DNA from: Candidatus Gastranaerophilales bacterium
GTDB taxonomy: Bacteria > Cyanobacteriota > Vampirovibrionia > Gastranaerophilales > Gastranaerophilaceae
NCBI GenBank assembly: GCA_944323045.1
Contig: CALUQX010000017.1
Span: 1 to 61,853, forward strand
Reading direction: 5' to 3'
DNA length: 61,853 bases
Below the pieces are notes generated by a model. That model was given only the letters and a program-made list of their open reading frames with translations, ran no database searches and was not told the origin of the DNA. The position numbers were made by a program, and so were the translations under genes. Positions 44,077 to 52,735 of this stretch are shown piece after piece (position 1 is the stretch's first letter; every line of letters starts with the position of its first letter).

Positions 44077-45270
44077 ATGAAAACACTAAAATCAATGCGC
44101 TTACACATAGGTATATTTGGCAGAACAAATGCCGGAAAATCTACTATTGTAAACAAAATAACAGGTCAGGAAGTTTCTATAGTGTCTGAAATTGCAGGTA
44201 CAACAACAGATGTTGTGGAAAAATCAATGGAACTTTTACCGGCAGGTCCTGTGACATTCCTTGATACAGCAGGTATTGATGATGAGAGTGAACTCGGCAC
44301 TCAACGTATAGAAAAAACGAAAAAAATCTTAAACAGAACAGATGTTGCTGTTGTCGTCTGTGATTTTAACGGGTTCAGTGACTATGAAAAAGATCTGATT
44401 GAAGAATTAAATAATCTGAAAATTCCTAATATTGTAATTGTCAACAAACTTGACAAACAGGAAATTTCACCTGAAAAGTTAAACGAAATAGAAAAATACA
44501 GCAGTAATATAATTCTCACTTCCGCTCAGGATGACAAGGATTTTATATACAAATTCAAAGAAAATTTAGTAAAATTACTGCCTGATGATTTTGTAAATTC
44601 TCCGAAAATTGCCGGAGATTTAATACCAGCAAAAAGCACGGTGATTCTTGTAATTCCGATTGACAAAGAGGCACCTAAGGGTCGTATAATTTTGCCGCAG
44701 GTTCAAACCATTAGAGATTTACTGGATTCTGATTGTCTTTCTTATGTAGTAAAAGAAAGTGAATTAAAACAGGCGCTTGAAAATTTAAAAGAGCCGCCGG
44801 CACTTGTTATTACAGATTCTCAAGCGTTTAAACAGGTTAGTGAAATTGTACCGGATGCCATTCCGCTTACTTCTTTTTCAATACTTTTTGCACGGTTGAA
44901 AGGGGATTTACAGACATTTGTCAAAGGTGCAGAGGCAATAGAAAATCTAAAAGACGGTGATAAGGTTCTAATTCTTGAAAGCTGTACACACCACGCGATT
45001 GAAGATGACATAGGCAGGGTCAAAATTCCAAACTGGCTTAAGAAAAAAACAAGCAAAGATTTAATTATAGAAAACTATTCAGGACACGATTTCCCGAAAA
45101 TAGATGATTACAGCCTGATTATCCACTGCGGCGCCTGTATGACAAACAGACGCGAAGTGTTATCGCGTATTTTAATAGCCTCACAAAAAGGTATTCCTAT
45201 AACGAATTACGGAGTGACAATTTCTTATTGTTTGGGGATTCTGCCACGCGCAATAAAAATATTTGAATAA
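44077..45270 (+). CDS. hydF: [FeFe]-hydrogenase maturation GTPase HydF
   Basis: 397 residues. The GTPase domain has FGRTNAGKSTIVNKITGQE, EIAGTTTDVV, FLDTAGIDD and VNKLDK. A dimerisation part follows, then the C-terminal cluster region with CTHHAIEDDIGRVKIPNWL and HCGACMTNRREVL, the Cys/His set that binds the [4Fe-4S] cluster in HydF. It is the scaffold on which the diiron subcluster is assembled with HydE and HydG. It starts 20 bp after the rpsO terminator, so it likely has its own promoter or depends on read-through. Confidence 0.96.
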   Translation: MKTLKSMRLHIGIFGRTNAGKSTIVNKITGQEVSIVSEIAGTTTDVVEKSMELLPAGPVTFLDTAGIDDESELGTQRIEKTKKILNRTDVAVVVCDFNGFSDYEKDLIEELNNLKIPNIVIVNKLDKQEISPEKLNEIEKYSSNIILTSAQDDKDFIYKFKENLVKLLPDDFVNSPKIAGDLIPAKSTVILVIPIDKEAPKGRIILPQVQTIRDLLDSDCLSYVVKESELKQALENLKEPPALVITDSQAFKQVSEIVPDAIPLTSFSILFARLKGDLQTFVKGAEAIENLKDGDKVLILESCTHHAIEDDIGRVKIPNWLKKKTSKDLIIENYSGHDFPKIDDYSLIIHCGACMTNRREVLSRILIASQKGIPITNYGVTISYCLGILPRAIKIFE

Positions 45271-45296
45271 TGACAAGGGGACGCGAACGGATCAGT

Positions 45297-45450
45297 AGGG
45301 TGCTGTCGTTTCGACACACCGGTTCAATGTGAACTGTGACCAGTGACCAGTAAACAGTGAACAGTTGTTACATTGAGCAGGCAACGCTGAATCTTCCTCG
45401 CCCCTTGTGGGGCGGACTAGTCCGCCTAATCACACCTCAGCGTTCACTGG
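45297..45450. repeat. Intergenic repeat mosaic B
   Basis: No gene. It shares units with the 38.5-39.2 kb mosaic: the GGTG...CACC stem-loop unit (45297-45326), GTGAACAGTTGTTAC (45357-45371) preceded by related GTGAC/CCAGTGA words, and the palindrome GGCGGACTAGTCCGCC (45411-45426). It lies between the convergent hydF and dut genes. Confidence 0.75.
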
Positions 45451-45456
45451 TTTTTG

Positions 45457-45894
45457 TTATTTCCCTGTAGAGCCGAAACCACCTTCGCCGCGCGCGGTTG
45501 CAGTCAATTCCACAGCTACTTTTATCTCTGCCTGTTCAACCCTTGCAATTACCATTTGGGCAATGCGTTCATCAGGTTGGATTGTGTACGCTTCATTTGA
45601 CAAATTAACAACAGGTACGCAAACCTCGCCTCTATAATCCTCGTCTATCGTTCCTACACAATTTATTAACGTAATCCCGTGTTTTATTGACAAGCCTGAG
45701 CGCGGGCGTACCTGTGCTTCATATCCGTGTTCAAGTTCGATTTTCAGTCCAGTTGGTATCAGTCGGCGTTCCAAAGGCTGTAATGTAACAGGTTCTGTTA
45801 TCGCAGCGCATAAATCCATGCCGGCTGCCCCTTCTGTTTTATATTCGGGTACAAAACGGTTGTGTGGTAATCTTTCTATCTTCAATACGGTCAT
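45457..45894 (-). CDS. dut: dUTP diphosphatase
   Basis: 145 residues, the normal trimeric dUTPase length. Five motifs in order: GMDLCAAI, RPRSGLSIKHG, NCVGTIDEDYRGEV, RIAQMVIAR and RGEGGFGSTGK. It hydrolyses dUTP to dUMP. It is 25 bp downstream of the DUF2142-like gene on the same strand, with GGAGG before its start. Confidence 0.96.
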   Translation of the reverse strand: MTVLKIERLPHNRFVPEYKTEGAAGMDLCAAITEPVTLQPLERRLIPTGLKIELEHGYEAQVRPRSGLSIKHGITLINCVGTIDEDYRGEVCVPVVNLSNEAYTIQPDERIAQMVIARVEQAEIKVAVELTATARGEGGFGSTGK

Positions 45895-45919
45895 CTTTTT
45901 CCCTCCTTAGTTTAATATC

Positions 45920-47311
45920 TTATATCTTGTAATACAGTTGCGGCGTGATATTATAAAATCTGTGCAGCAAGGACATTTCACTTGATGCCAGAATTAATAT
46001 TACGGCTATTATTATTGCAAACTTAACTTTATCATAATCATATTGTGCAATAGACTTTTTAAAAATCAAACATAATGGCAGCATCAGCGGTATAAAATAT
46101 TTTCCGTTTAACCCGAGTACTACGCTGTTTCCGACCGGTGACCACATTATATAAAGACTGGTATATGTGATAATAGTACCGGCAATCAATACTGCCCAAA
46201 TTAAAACTTTTTGCCATTTTTCTAATTCAAAGTCGAAATTATCTGCGCGCACTGCAAAGTACATTAAAGCAGGATATGCAATATAGGTTATCCAATCCAG
46301 TTTTGTATCCTGCCAGCCAAGAACTCCTATCATCGTAATCAAAAGCCGCGGCGTTTTTACAAAAAATGTCTTGACTAACACAAGTAAATAATCAAATGGA
46401 TGCGACTTGATAAATTCAATCTGCATTGCAGAATTTGCAAAACTGTTGTTCATATCAAGACTGAGTCCTTTAGTGCAATATGACCAGAAAATAAGTCCCG
46501 CAAGCGCCAGCGATAATATTCCAATTACAGAAATAAAATAATCGCGTTTTGTTTTAAAAAGTTTTGGCGGGAGTAGAAATATCAGCGGCAAAAGCAGCAC
46601 ATAAGACTTTGAAAGTGCTATCAATAAGCCGAGAACCGCTGTAATAGCTATCCATTTGCTTTTTAAATCCAACTTCTGCGGCTGTGTCATCATCTTTAAA
46701 ATTACAGCTATCCATAAAAAATTCAGTCCTAAAACCGCAACATCACATGTATAAGCGCCTGCAAGCGATAATGACATAGGCATCAGTGCCAGCAAAAACA
46801 TCGGACATTTAAAAAACGGTGTAATTTTAAGCGCCCAAAACACAAGCAGGCAATAAGCAATTAAGTTGCTCAAACGCCCAAGATAATAAATTCCGGCAAG
46901 CGATAGCCCTGCTAATTTTCCTGCTATAACTCCGGGTAACTGGCTAATGTAACAGACAGGTGAATACAATGAAGTATTGGTAAATTGCGTAAAATCCTTA
47001 TTTTCAGCATTTAGCGGAAGTTGAAAATTTCTTTTTATGTCAGAGATTCCTGTTTTTTTATCAATATTTTTTATAAACGGGACATACATTTCGTAGAATT
47101 TTGAAAGTGAAGACGGTATAACATCGCCCACTTTGCCGTCGATATTTTTCGAAACAAATTGTCCTTCTGATATCTGATAAGTTCTGAAAAAGTGCATGCC
47201 TTCATCTACCGACTGGAACGGTGGAAGAATAAATACATACAATATCCCGAAGAATAAAGCTATAAGTACAAATAGTTTTTCTATAGAAAAATCCATTATA
47301 TTTTTTATCAT
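45920..47311 (-). CDS. DUF2142-like polytopic membrane protein
   Basis: 463 residues with about ten membrane helices. PPFQSVDEGMHFFRTYQISEGQF near the N-terminus (the P-x-x-x-x-DE-x-xH pattern) and the loop structure fit the DUF2142 family of GT-C-fold, probably lipid-sugar-dependent transferases. The DE pair would be the acidic catalytic site by analogy with the superfamily. The acceptor is unknown; envelope glycan assembly is likely. Co-oriented with dut. Confidence 0.75.
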   Translation of the reverse strand: MIKNIMDFSIEKLFVLIALFFGILYVFILPPFQSVDEGMHFFRTYQISEGQFVSKNIDGKVGDVIPSSLSKFYEMYVPFIKNIDKKTGISDIKRNFQLPLNAENKDFTQFTNTSLYSPVCYISQLPGVIAGKLAGLSLAGIYYLGRLSNLIAYCLLVFWALKITPFFKCPMFLLALMPMSLSLAGAYTCDVAVLGLNFLWIAVILKMMTQPQKLDLKSKWIAITAVLGLLIALSKSYVLLLPLIFLLPPKLFKTKRDYFISVIGILSLALAGLIFWSYCTKGLSLDMNNSFANSAMQIEFIKSHPFDYLLVLVKTFFVKTPRLLITMIGVLGWQDTKLDWITYIAYPALMYFAVRADNFDFELEKWQKVLIWAVLIAGTIITYTSLYIMWSPVGNSVVLGLNGKYFIPLMLPLCLIFKKSIAQYDYDKVKFAIIIAVILILASSEMSLLHRFYNITPQLYYKI

Positions 47312-47395
47312 AAATCAATTTTACTATAAAAATACAATTTTGTTTTTTAAAGGGCATATTTGCCGGCGGGATGCCATGTGTTTTTGTTTTCAGGC

Positions 47396-47423
47396 AAAAA
47401 AAAGCGGGATGGAGGCATCCCGC
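47396..47423 (-). terminator. Terminator of alaS
   Basis: GCGGGATG-GAGG-CATCCCGC (47404-47423). Read on the minus strand it is followed by eight T residues (the A run at 47396-47403). Confidence 0.9.
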
Positions 47424-47436
47424 ACCCTCACTCAAT

Positions 47437-50037
47437 CTAATTTAAGTCACTTTCAATTTTTGTTAAAATTTCATCCAGTTTAGAAGAATCTTTCACTCCG
47501 CCCTGGGCAAAGTTTGGACGACCGCCGCCGTTTGCGCCGGTAAAGCGTGCTATTTCTCCTACAATCTTGCCGGCGTTAATGCCTTTTTTAACAAAACTGT
47601 CTGAAACTTTTGCGGCAACTGTTTTAGGAGATGCCAGAACTATGATGCTTTCGCCAAATTTTTGAGCCAGATATTCCATGCCGGCTTTAATTGCATCGCT
47701 GTCAAAGTTTTCAACTTTTGTGATGAACAATTTTCCGCCGTCAATATCCTGAGCTTTTGATAAGAATGATGCAAATTTTGCTCTTGCATTTTCTTCTTTT
47801 AACTGTGTAATTTGTTTTTGGTATTCTTTATTTTCTTCTGCAAGTTTTTCTACACGTTCAACGACTTCATCATAGTGAGTTTTGAACATAATAGAAAGCT
47901 TGTCAAGTTCTTTGACTTTTGCATTCATAAATTCAAATGCTGCTTTTGAAACAACTGCCTCAATACGTCTTGTACCTGCGGCTATTGCACCTTCTGAGAC
48001 TATTTTAATTAAGCGTAGGTCTCTGATATTTCTGGCATGAGTACCTGCACAAAATTCTTTTGATATACAGGTTTTGCCGTCAGTTATAGAGACAACTCTT
48101 ACTACATCGTCGTATTTTTCACCGAACAATGCCATTGCACCTGTAAGTTTTGCCTGTTCAATGTCCATAATATCAGTTTTGACATCATAGCCTTTTGCTA
48201 TCCAGCAGTTCATAATATTTTCAACTTTTTCAAGTTCTTCAATAGTCATTGCTCTTGAGAAAGTGAAGTCAAAGCGCATTCTGTTTTCTTCAACCTGTGA
48301 ACCTGCCTGATGAACTTCTTCTCCCAGAACTTTTATCAAAGCAGCCTGTAAAAGGTGGGCTGAGGTGTGATGGAGTCTTATTTCTTCACGGCGCGGAACA
48401 TCAATTAATGCTTTAACTTTTTCGCCGATTGTTATTTCTCCGTTAATAACTTTTGAACGATGTACATAAAGGTTGTTAACTTTGAATGTTGTCAAAACTT
48501 CTGCCTTCAAGTTTTCGTTTTCTATTATGCCGCTGTCACCTACCTGACCGCCGCATTCAGCATAGAATGGAGTTTTGTCTAAAACAATGTCGACAAACCC
48601 GTCGCCTTCGACGGTTGCCAGAATTTTAGCATCCGCCTCATTTTCTGTGTATCCGACAAATTCAGTTGAACCGACTTCTTCTTCAATTTTGGCGTATTTC
48701 ATATCGCCTGTGACACTGATTTTTTGAGTTGCGGCTTTTGCGCGGTCTTTCTGTTCCTGCATTGCTGCTTTAAAACCTTCTTCATCAACATTCAGACCGT
48801 TTTCTGCTGCAATTTCTTTTGTCAATTCAAACGGGAATCCAAAAGTATCGTAGAGTTTGAAAGCGCTTTCACCGTCAATATCTTTTTTGCCTGTGATAAA
48901 TTCATCAAGCATTTTGTAACCGCGGTCAAGCGTTTTGGCAAATCTTTCTTCTTCCTTTTTAATTGTGTCAATAATTTTTGATTTGTTTTTGATTAAATCA
49001 GGATAAGCTTCGCCGTACAAATCAACAACTACATCAACAAGTTTGTACAGGAACGGCAAATCCATGCCTAAGATTTTTCCGTGTCTTAATGCGCGCCGCA
49101 GAATCATTCTCAGAACATAACTTCTGCCTTCATTACCCGGTATTACTCCGTCTGAAATAAGGAAAGTTACGCATCTTGCGTGGTCTGTGATAATTCTTAG
49201 CGAAATATCTGTTTTTTCAGATTTTTTGTAAGGAACGCCGCTCATTTCTGAAACTTTATCCAGAATTGGTTTTAAAAGATCTGTTTCAAAAGTAGATGCC
49301 ACGCCCTGACATACCATGGTGATACGTTCCAGACCCATGCCTGTATCAACGTTTTTGTGTTCAAGCGGTGACTGGTTGCCTTCTTCATCCTGATAAAGTT
49401 CCGTGAATACAAGGTTCCATATTTCAACCCAGCGGTCGCATTCACATGTGTCAATACCGCAGCCGCGCGGGTCATCGCATTTGTATTGTTCACCTAAATC
49501 ATAGTGAATTTCTGAGCAAGGTCCGCATGAGCCTGATGCCCCCGGAGGTCCCCAGAAATTATCTTTTTTGCCTTTTCTTTTAATTCTTTCAGCCGGTACT
49601 CCGACGCTTCGCCATATTTCATAGGCTTCATCATCGGTTTCAAATATTGTTATCCACAATCTGTCTTTATCAAGTTTCAGGACATTTGTTACAAAATCCC
49701 ATGCCCACGGAATAATTTCTTTTTTGTAATAGTCGCCGAAAGAAAAATTACCTAACATTTCAAAGAATGTATGGTGTCGCGGCGTACGTCCTACATTTTC
49801 GATATCACTGTCTTTGCCGCCGGCTCTTGCGCATTTCTGGCATGAAGTTGCACGTGCCGGATCATACGGAGATTTTACTATCCCTAAAAATATCGGCAAA
49901 AATTGCAGCATGCCGGCAGTTGTTAACAGTACTGTCGGATTGTCAGGCACAAGGCTTGAACTTTCTACAATTGTGTGCTGATGTTTATCTTTAAAGTAAT
50001 CTAAATATAATTTTCTTATCTCATTTCCGGTTAGCAT
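47437..50037 (-). CDS. alaS: Alanyl-tRNA synthetase
   Basis: 866 residues, full length. Class II catalytic core (TTAGMLQFLPIFLG, GRTPRHHTFFEMLGNFSFGDYYK, GVIPGNEGRSYVLRMILRRA in part), editing domain with HHTSAHLLQAAL and CAGTHARNI, and a C-terminal DHHA1-type domain (FTGANGGGRPNFAQGG). It ends in a strong terminator and stands alone on the minus strand. Confidence 0.97.
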   Translation of the reverse strand: MLTGNEIRKLYLDYFKDKHQHTIVESSSLVPDNPTVLLTTAGMLQFLPIFLGIVKSPYDPARATSCQKCARAGGKDSDIENVGRTPRHHTFFEMLGNFSFGDYYKKEIIPWAWDFVTNVLKLDKDRLWITIFETDDEAYEIWRSVGVPAERIKRKGKKDNFWGPPGASGSCGPCSEIHYDLGEQYKCDDPRGCGIDTCECDRWVEIWNLVFTELYQDEEGNQSPLEHKNVDTGMGLERITMVCQGVASTFETDLLKPILDKVSEMSGVPYKKSEKTDISLRIITDHARCVTFLISDGVIPGNEGRSYVLRMILRRALRHGKILGMDLPFLYKLVDVVVDLYGEAYPDLIKNKSKIIDTIKKEEERFAKTLDRGYKMLDEFITGKKDIDGESAFKLYDTFGFPFELTKEIAAENGLNVDEEGFKAAMQEQKDRAKAATQKISVTGDMKYAKIEEEVGSTEFVGYTENEADAKILATVEGDGFVDIVLDKTPFYAECGGQVGDSGIIENENLKAEVLTTFKVNNLYVHRSKVINGEITIGEKVKALIDVPRREEIRLHHTSAHLLQAALIKVLGEEVHQAGSQVEENRMRFDFTFSRAMTIEELEKVENIMNCWIAKGYDVKTDIMDIEQAKLTGAMALFGEKYDDVVRVVSITDGKTCISKEFCAGTHARNIRDLRLIKIVSEGAIAAGTRRIEAVVSKAAFEFMNAKVKELDKLSIMFKTHYDEVVERVEKLAEENKEYQKQITQLKEENARAKFASFLSKAQDIDGGKLFITKVENFDSDAIKAGMEYLAQKFGESIIVLASPKTVAAKVSDSFVKKGINAGKIVGEIARFTGANGGGRPNFAQGGVKDSSKLDEILTKIESDLN

Positions 50038-50102
50038 AATCTTTTTCCTTATCCTCTTATCATTATAACAAAATTATAGCGTAAAAATAAAATTATGCGA
50101 AA

Positions 50103-50438
50103 TTATATCAGACCTTTAAAAAATATATATGCACTTTTTAGCAATTTAGAATCATTTTTTATGCTATTAAGGCGTTCCTGAATGTAGTTGAACATTTCTT
50201 CTTTTGAAAGGACAGAGGACAAATCATTAAATATAAACAACTCGTAAGGTTCAATATTAAGAACATCTACGATATTTTCAAGTGTTTTTGCTGTTAAAAA
50301 TCCATTACCTGTTTCAATGTAGCTCAAAGATGTCGGGGCTATGCCAATTGCTTCTGCAAATTTTTCCTGACTGAACCCTTTTGATTTTCGTAATTGTTGA
50401 ATTCTTTTTCCAAGTTGTTGCTGTATAAATTTAGACAT
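50103..50438 (-). CDS. XRE regulator divergent from the glycan operon
   Basis: 111 residues. HTH about 7-65 (LGKRIQQLRKSKGFSQEKFAEAIGI, SYIETGNGFLTAKTLENIVDVL). The short helical tail resembles those of 5395-6045 and 32709-33020. AAGGAG precedes the start. The promoter-overlapping inverted repeats between it and the LicD gene suggest it represses both. Confidence 0.83.
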   Translation of the reverse strand: MSKFIQQQLGKRIQQLRKSKGFSQEKFAEAIGIAPTSLSYIETGNGFLTAKTLENIVDVLNIEPYELFIFNDLSSVLSKEEMFNYIQERLNSIKNDSKLLKSAYIFFKGLI

Positions 50439-50485
50439 CAGTTCTCCTTATTAGAAATTATAAATTTATTAGAATTATCCTTCTA

Positions 50486-50520
50486 ACAGATTAAAACTAT
50501 TGACAATAGGTTTAATCTGT
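50486..50520 (+). promoter_or_regulatory. Operator-promoter overlap before the LicD operon
   Basis: ACAGATTAAA (50486-50495) is mirrored by TTTAATCTGT (50511-50520). TTGACA (50500-50505) lies inside, and a weak TTGTAT follows 17 bp later. A second motif pair TTAGAA/TTCTAA lies at about 50467-50486. Confidence 0.55.
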
Positions 50521-50576
50521 GATTGTATTTTATTTGTGTAGTGGTAAAATATATATTTAACGGAATTAAGAAAATA

Positions 50577-51506
50577 ATGGATATGAAAAAACTTTTCGGA
50601 ATTGACCGGAGTCATCACTCACATGACACTTTGTATATAGCCGGTATAAAAATAAAAATACTAAAATCGTCTATTAGAAATAATTCTAAACTTTACAATA
50701 CGTATAAGAATGCGGAAGAAATACCTAAAGCAACAGGAATATTGCGTGATGTACAGATGGGGAATTTGACGCTTATTAAAATTTTTGATAAGTTTTGCAA
50801 AGAAAATAATCTGCAATACTGGATAGATTTTGGTACACTTTTAGGGGCTGTTCGTCATAAAGGATTTATCCCGTGGGATGATGATATTGATCTGGGCATG
50901 CTTAGAGATGATTATGAAAAACTAATTGAACTTTTGTCACAGATTGACCACCCTTATCTCAGGTTGGATTTGGCTAGAAATAAGCCGTATCAATGTTTTG
51001 TAAAGGTCCGATACAAAGGATTGCGAAAATTATTTATTGATGTTTTTCCGTATGATATGTATTATGCCAAAACAGATGCGCAAGAAAAAATTGAACTGCA
51101 TAATAAAATTACCAAATTGGTTAAAAAATTGAAGTATACATCAAATGTTATAAAGGACAAATACGTACTAAGAGAAAAGTTTAAAACAATTACGCAGCAT
51201 GAAATACTACAGGACAGAGTTTGCCGTAAAGTAAACAAACCGTCAATTTTCTGGGCAATAGATTTTCCTCATGATCGCTGGAAAAACAGAGTTTATGACT
51301 GGGAAAATATTTTTCCTGTTAAGAAAATACCTTTTGAAGATACAGAAGTATTCTGTCCGAACAATCCTGATTTTGTTCTTAAAAATGTATATGGTGATTA
51401 TATGAAAATACCTGAAAGAATTTACCCGGGGCATGTAAATATCTCCGGAGTTACAGAAGAAGATTTAAAAATAATAAGAGATTTTATAAAGGAGGCAAAT
51501 GTATGA
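50577..51506 (+). CDS. LicD-family phosphotransferase
   Basis: 309 residues from the ATG at 50577 (MDMKKLFGIDRS); the longer form would run through the promoter. YWIDFGTLLGAVRHKGFIPWDDDIDLGM is the LicD nucleotidyltransferase-fold signature (DFGTLLG, WDDDID). LicD proteins move phosphocholine or other phospho-alcohols from CDP carriers onto glycans. The next gene makes CDP-glycerol, overlapping by 4 bp, so phosphoglycerol transfer is the likeliest reaction here (inference). Confidence 0.85.
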   Translation: MDMKKLFGIDRSHHSHDTLYIAGIKIKILKSSIRNNSKLYNTYKNAEEIPKATGILRDVQMGNLTLIKIFDKFCKENNLQYWIDFGTLLGAVRHKGFIPWDDDIDLGMLRDDYEKLIELLSQIDHPYLRLDLARNKPYQCFVKVRYKGLRKLFIDVFPYDMYYAKTDAQEKIELHNKITKLVKKLKYTSNVIKDKYVLREKFKTITQHEILQDRVCRKVNKPSIFWAIDFPHDRWKNRVYDWENIFPVKKIPFEDTEVFCPNNPDFVLKNVYGDYMKIPERIYPGHVNISGVTEEDLKIIRDFIKEANV

Positions 51507-51913
51507 AAACTGTTTTAACCTACGGGACATTTGATCTTCTGCATTACGGACACATAAATCTTTTGAAAAGGGCTAAAGCTCTCGGTGACTACTTGATTGT
51601 GGGATGTTCTACTGACGAATTTAATGCAATAAAAAATAAGCATTCATTCTATACCTTTGAAAACAGAAAACGAGTTTTAGAAGCAATAAAATATGTTGAC
51701 CTTGTAATTCCGGAAAATGATTGGGAGCAAAAAAGAAAAGATATTCAAAAGTACGGTGTTGATGTATTTGTCATGGGTGATGATTGGCAAAATAAATTTG
51801 ATAATCTTTCTGATTTGTGTGAAGTTGTATATTTGACACGCACTCCTGATATTTCTACAACAATGGTGAAATCTTATATTGACCGCCGTGATGCAGTTGT
51901 TAACAATTCTTGA
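51503..51913 (+). CDS. tagD: Glycerol-3-phosphate cytidylyltransferase
   Basis: 136 residues, full length. YGTFDLLHYGHINLLKRAKALGDYLIVG has the HxGH motif, and RTPDISTTMVK is the RTxxISTT motif. It makes CDP-glycerol from CTP and glycerol 3-phosphate. In Gram-positives this feeds teichoic acids; in this diderm it probably feeds phosphoglycerol decoration of a surface glycan through the overlapping LicD gene. GGAGG precedes its ATG. Confidence 0.93.
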   Translation: MKTVLTYGTFDLLHYGHINLLKRAKALGDYLIVGCSTDEFNAIKNKHSFYTFENRKRVLEAIKYVDLVIPENDWEQKRKDIQKYGVDVFVMGDDWQNKFDNLSDLCEVVYLTRTPDISTTMVKSYIDRRDAVVNNS

Positions 51914-51997
51914 TTTAAACTTTGTTTTAATTGACAGTCCCTTTTGAAGTTTTATAATGAATTTAAAGCTTTAGGGTAGTTTAAGAGGGAATTAAAA

Positions 51998-52726
51998 ATG
52001 ACTGAAAAACGTAATATAATTTGTATGAAATGGGGAACAAAATTCGGACCTGAATACGTTAATAGACTATTCAAAATGGTAGAAAAGAATCTTACACTCC
52101 CTCATCGTTTTGTGTGTTTTACAGACAATGCAGAAGGACTTGACCCTAAAATTGAAGTCCGTCCGATACCTGATTTTCCTATAGACCCAAGTGTTCCAGA
52201 CAGAGGCTGGAAAAAATTGACAGTGTTTTCTGAAAAATTAGCTGATTTAGAAGGACAGGCAATATTTCTTGATTTGGATATTGTAATCCGCGACAATATA
52301 AATTGTTTTTTTGAAGAAGAAGGTGAATTCTTAATAGTAAAAGACTGGGATTTTCCAAAAGACATCATCGGTAATTCTTCAGTATTTAGATTTGAAGTCG
52401 GCAAGCATCAGGATGTGTTAGACAATTTCTTTAAAATAGGAAAAGATATTAGAAATTTCTATAAAAATGAACAGGCATATTTGTCATATGAAATGCATAG
52501 AAAAGGTATTTTGAAATATTGGAACAAGGACTGGTGTGTAAGTTTCAAGCGCCAGTGTCTGCAGAAATTCCCGATGAATTATTTCAAAATGCCAAAAGAT
52601 CCACAGCAGGCGAAAATCATAGTGTTCCATGGACGTCCTACTCCTATGCAGGCATATAAAGGGTTCTTTGGAAAAATGGGCTTGCGTTATGTAAAACCTA
52701 CAAAATGGCTTGAAAAATACTGGTAA
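51998..52726 (+). CDS. Putative glycosyltransferase, GT-A fold
   Basis: 242 residues. LTVFSEKLADLEGQAIFLDLDIVIRDNINCFFE shows a DxD-type metal site (DLDIV) after a helix, and HRFVCFTDNAEGL precedes it, as in small nucleotide-sugar transferases of bacterial capsule or LPS loci. A late VFHGRPTP could bind the donor. There is no membrane segment. It lies 84 bp after tagD with GAGGG upstream and 9 bp before the GT8 gene. Confidence 0.75.
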   Translation: MTEKRNIICMKWGTKFGPEYVNRLFKMVEKNLTLPHRFVCFTDNAEGLDPKIEVRPIPDFPIDPSVPDRGWKKLTVFSEKLADLEGQAIFLDLDIVIRDNINCFFEEEGEFLIVKDWDFPKDIIGNSSVFRFEVGKHQDVLDNFFKIGKDIRNFYKNEQAYLSYEMHRKGILKYWNKDWCVSFKRQCLQKFPMNYFKMPKDPQQAKIIVFHGRPTPMQAYKGFFGKMGLRYVKPTKWLEKYW

Positions 52727-52735
52727 TCTGTAAAT

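Noticed and set aside
47196-47483. 95-codon plus-strand frame across the alaS terminator
   Set aside because: It spans the ends of two minus-strand genes and the terminator hairpin, with no ribosome site.
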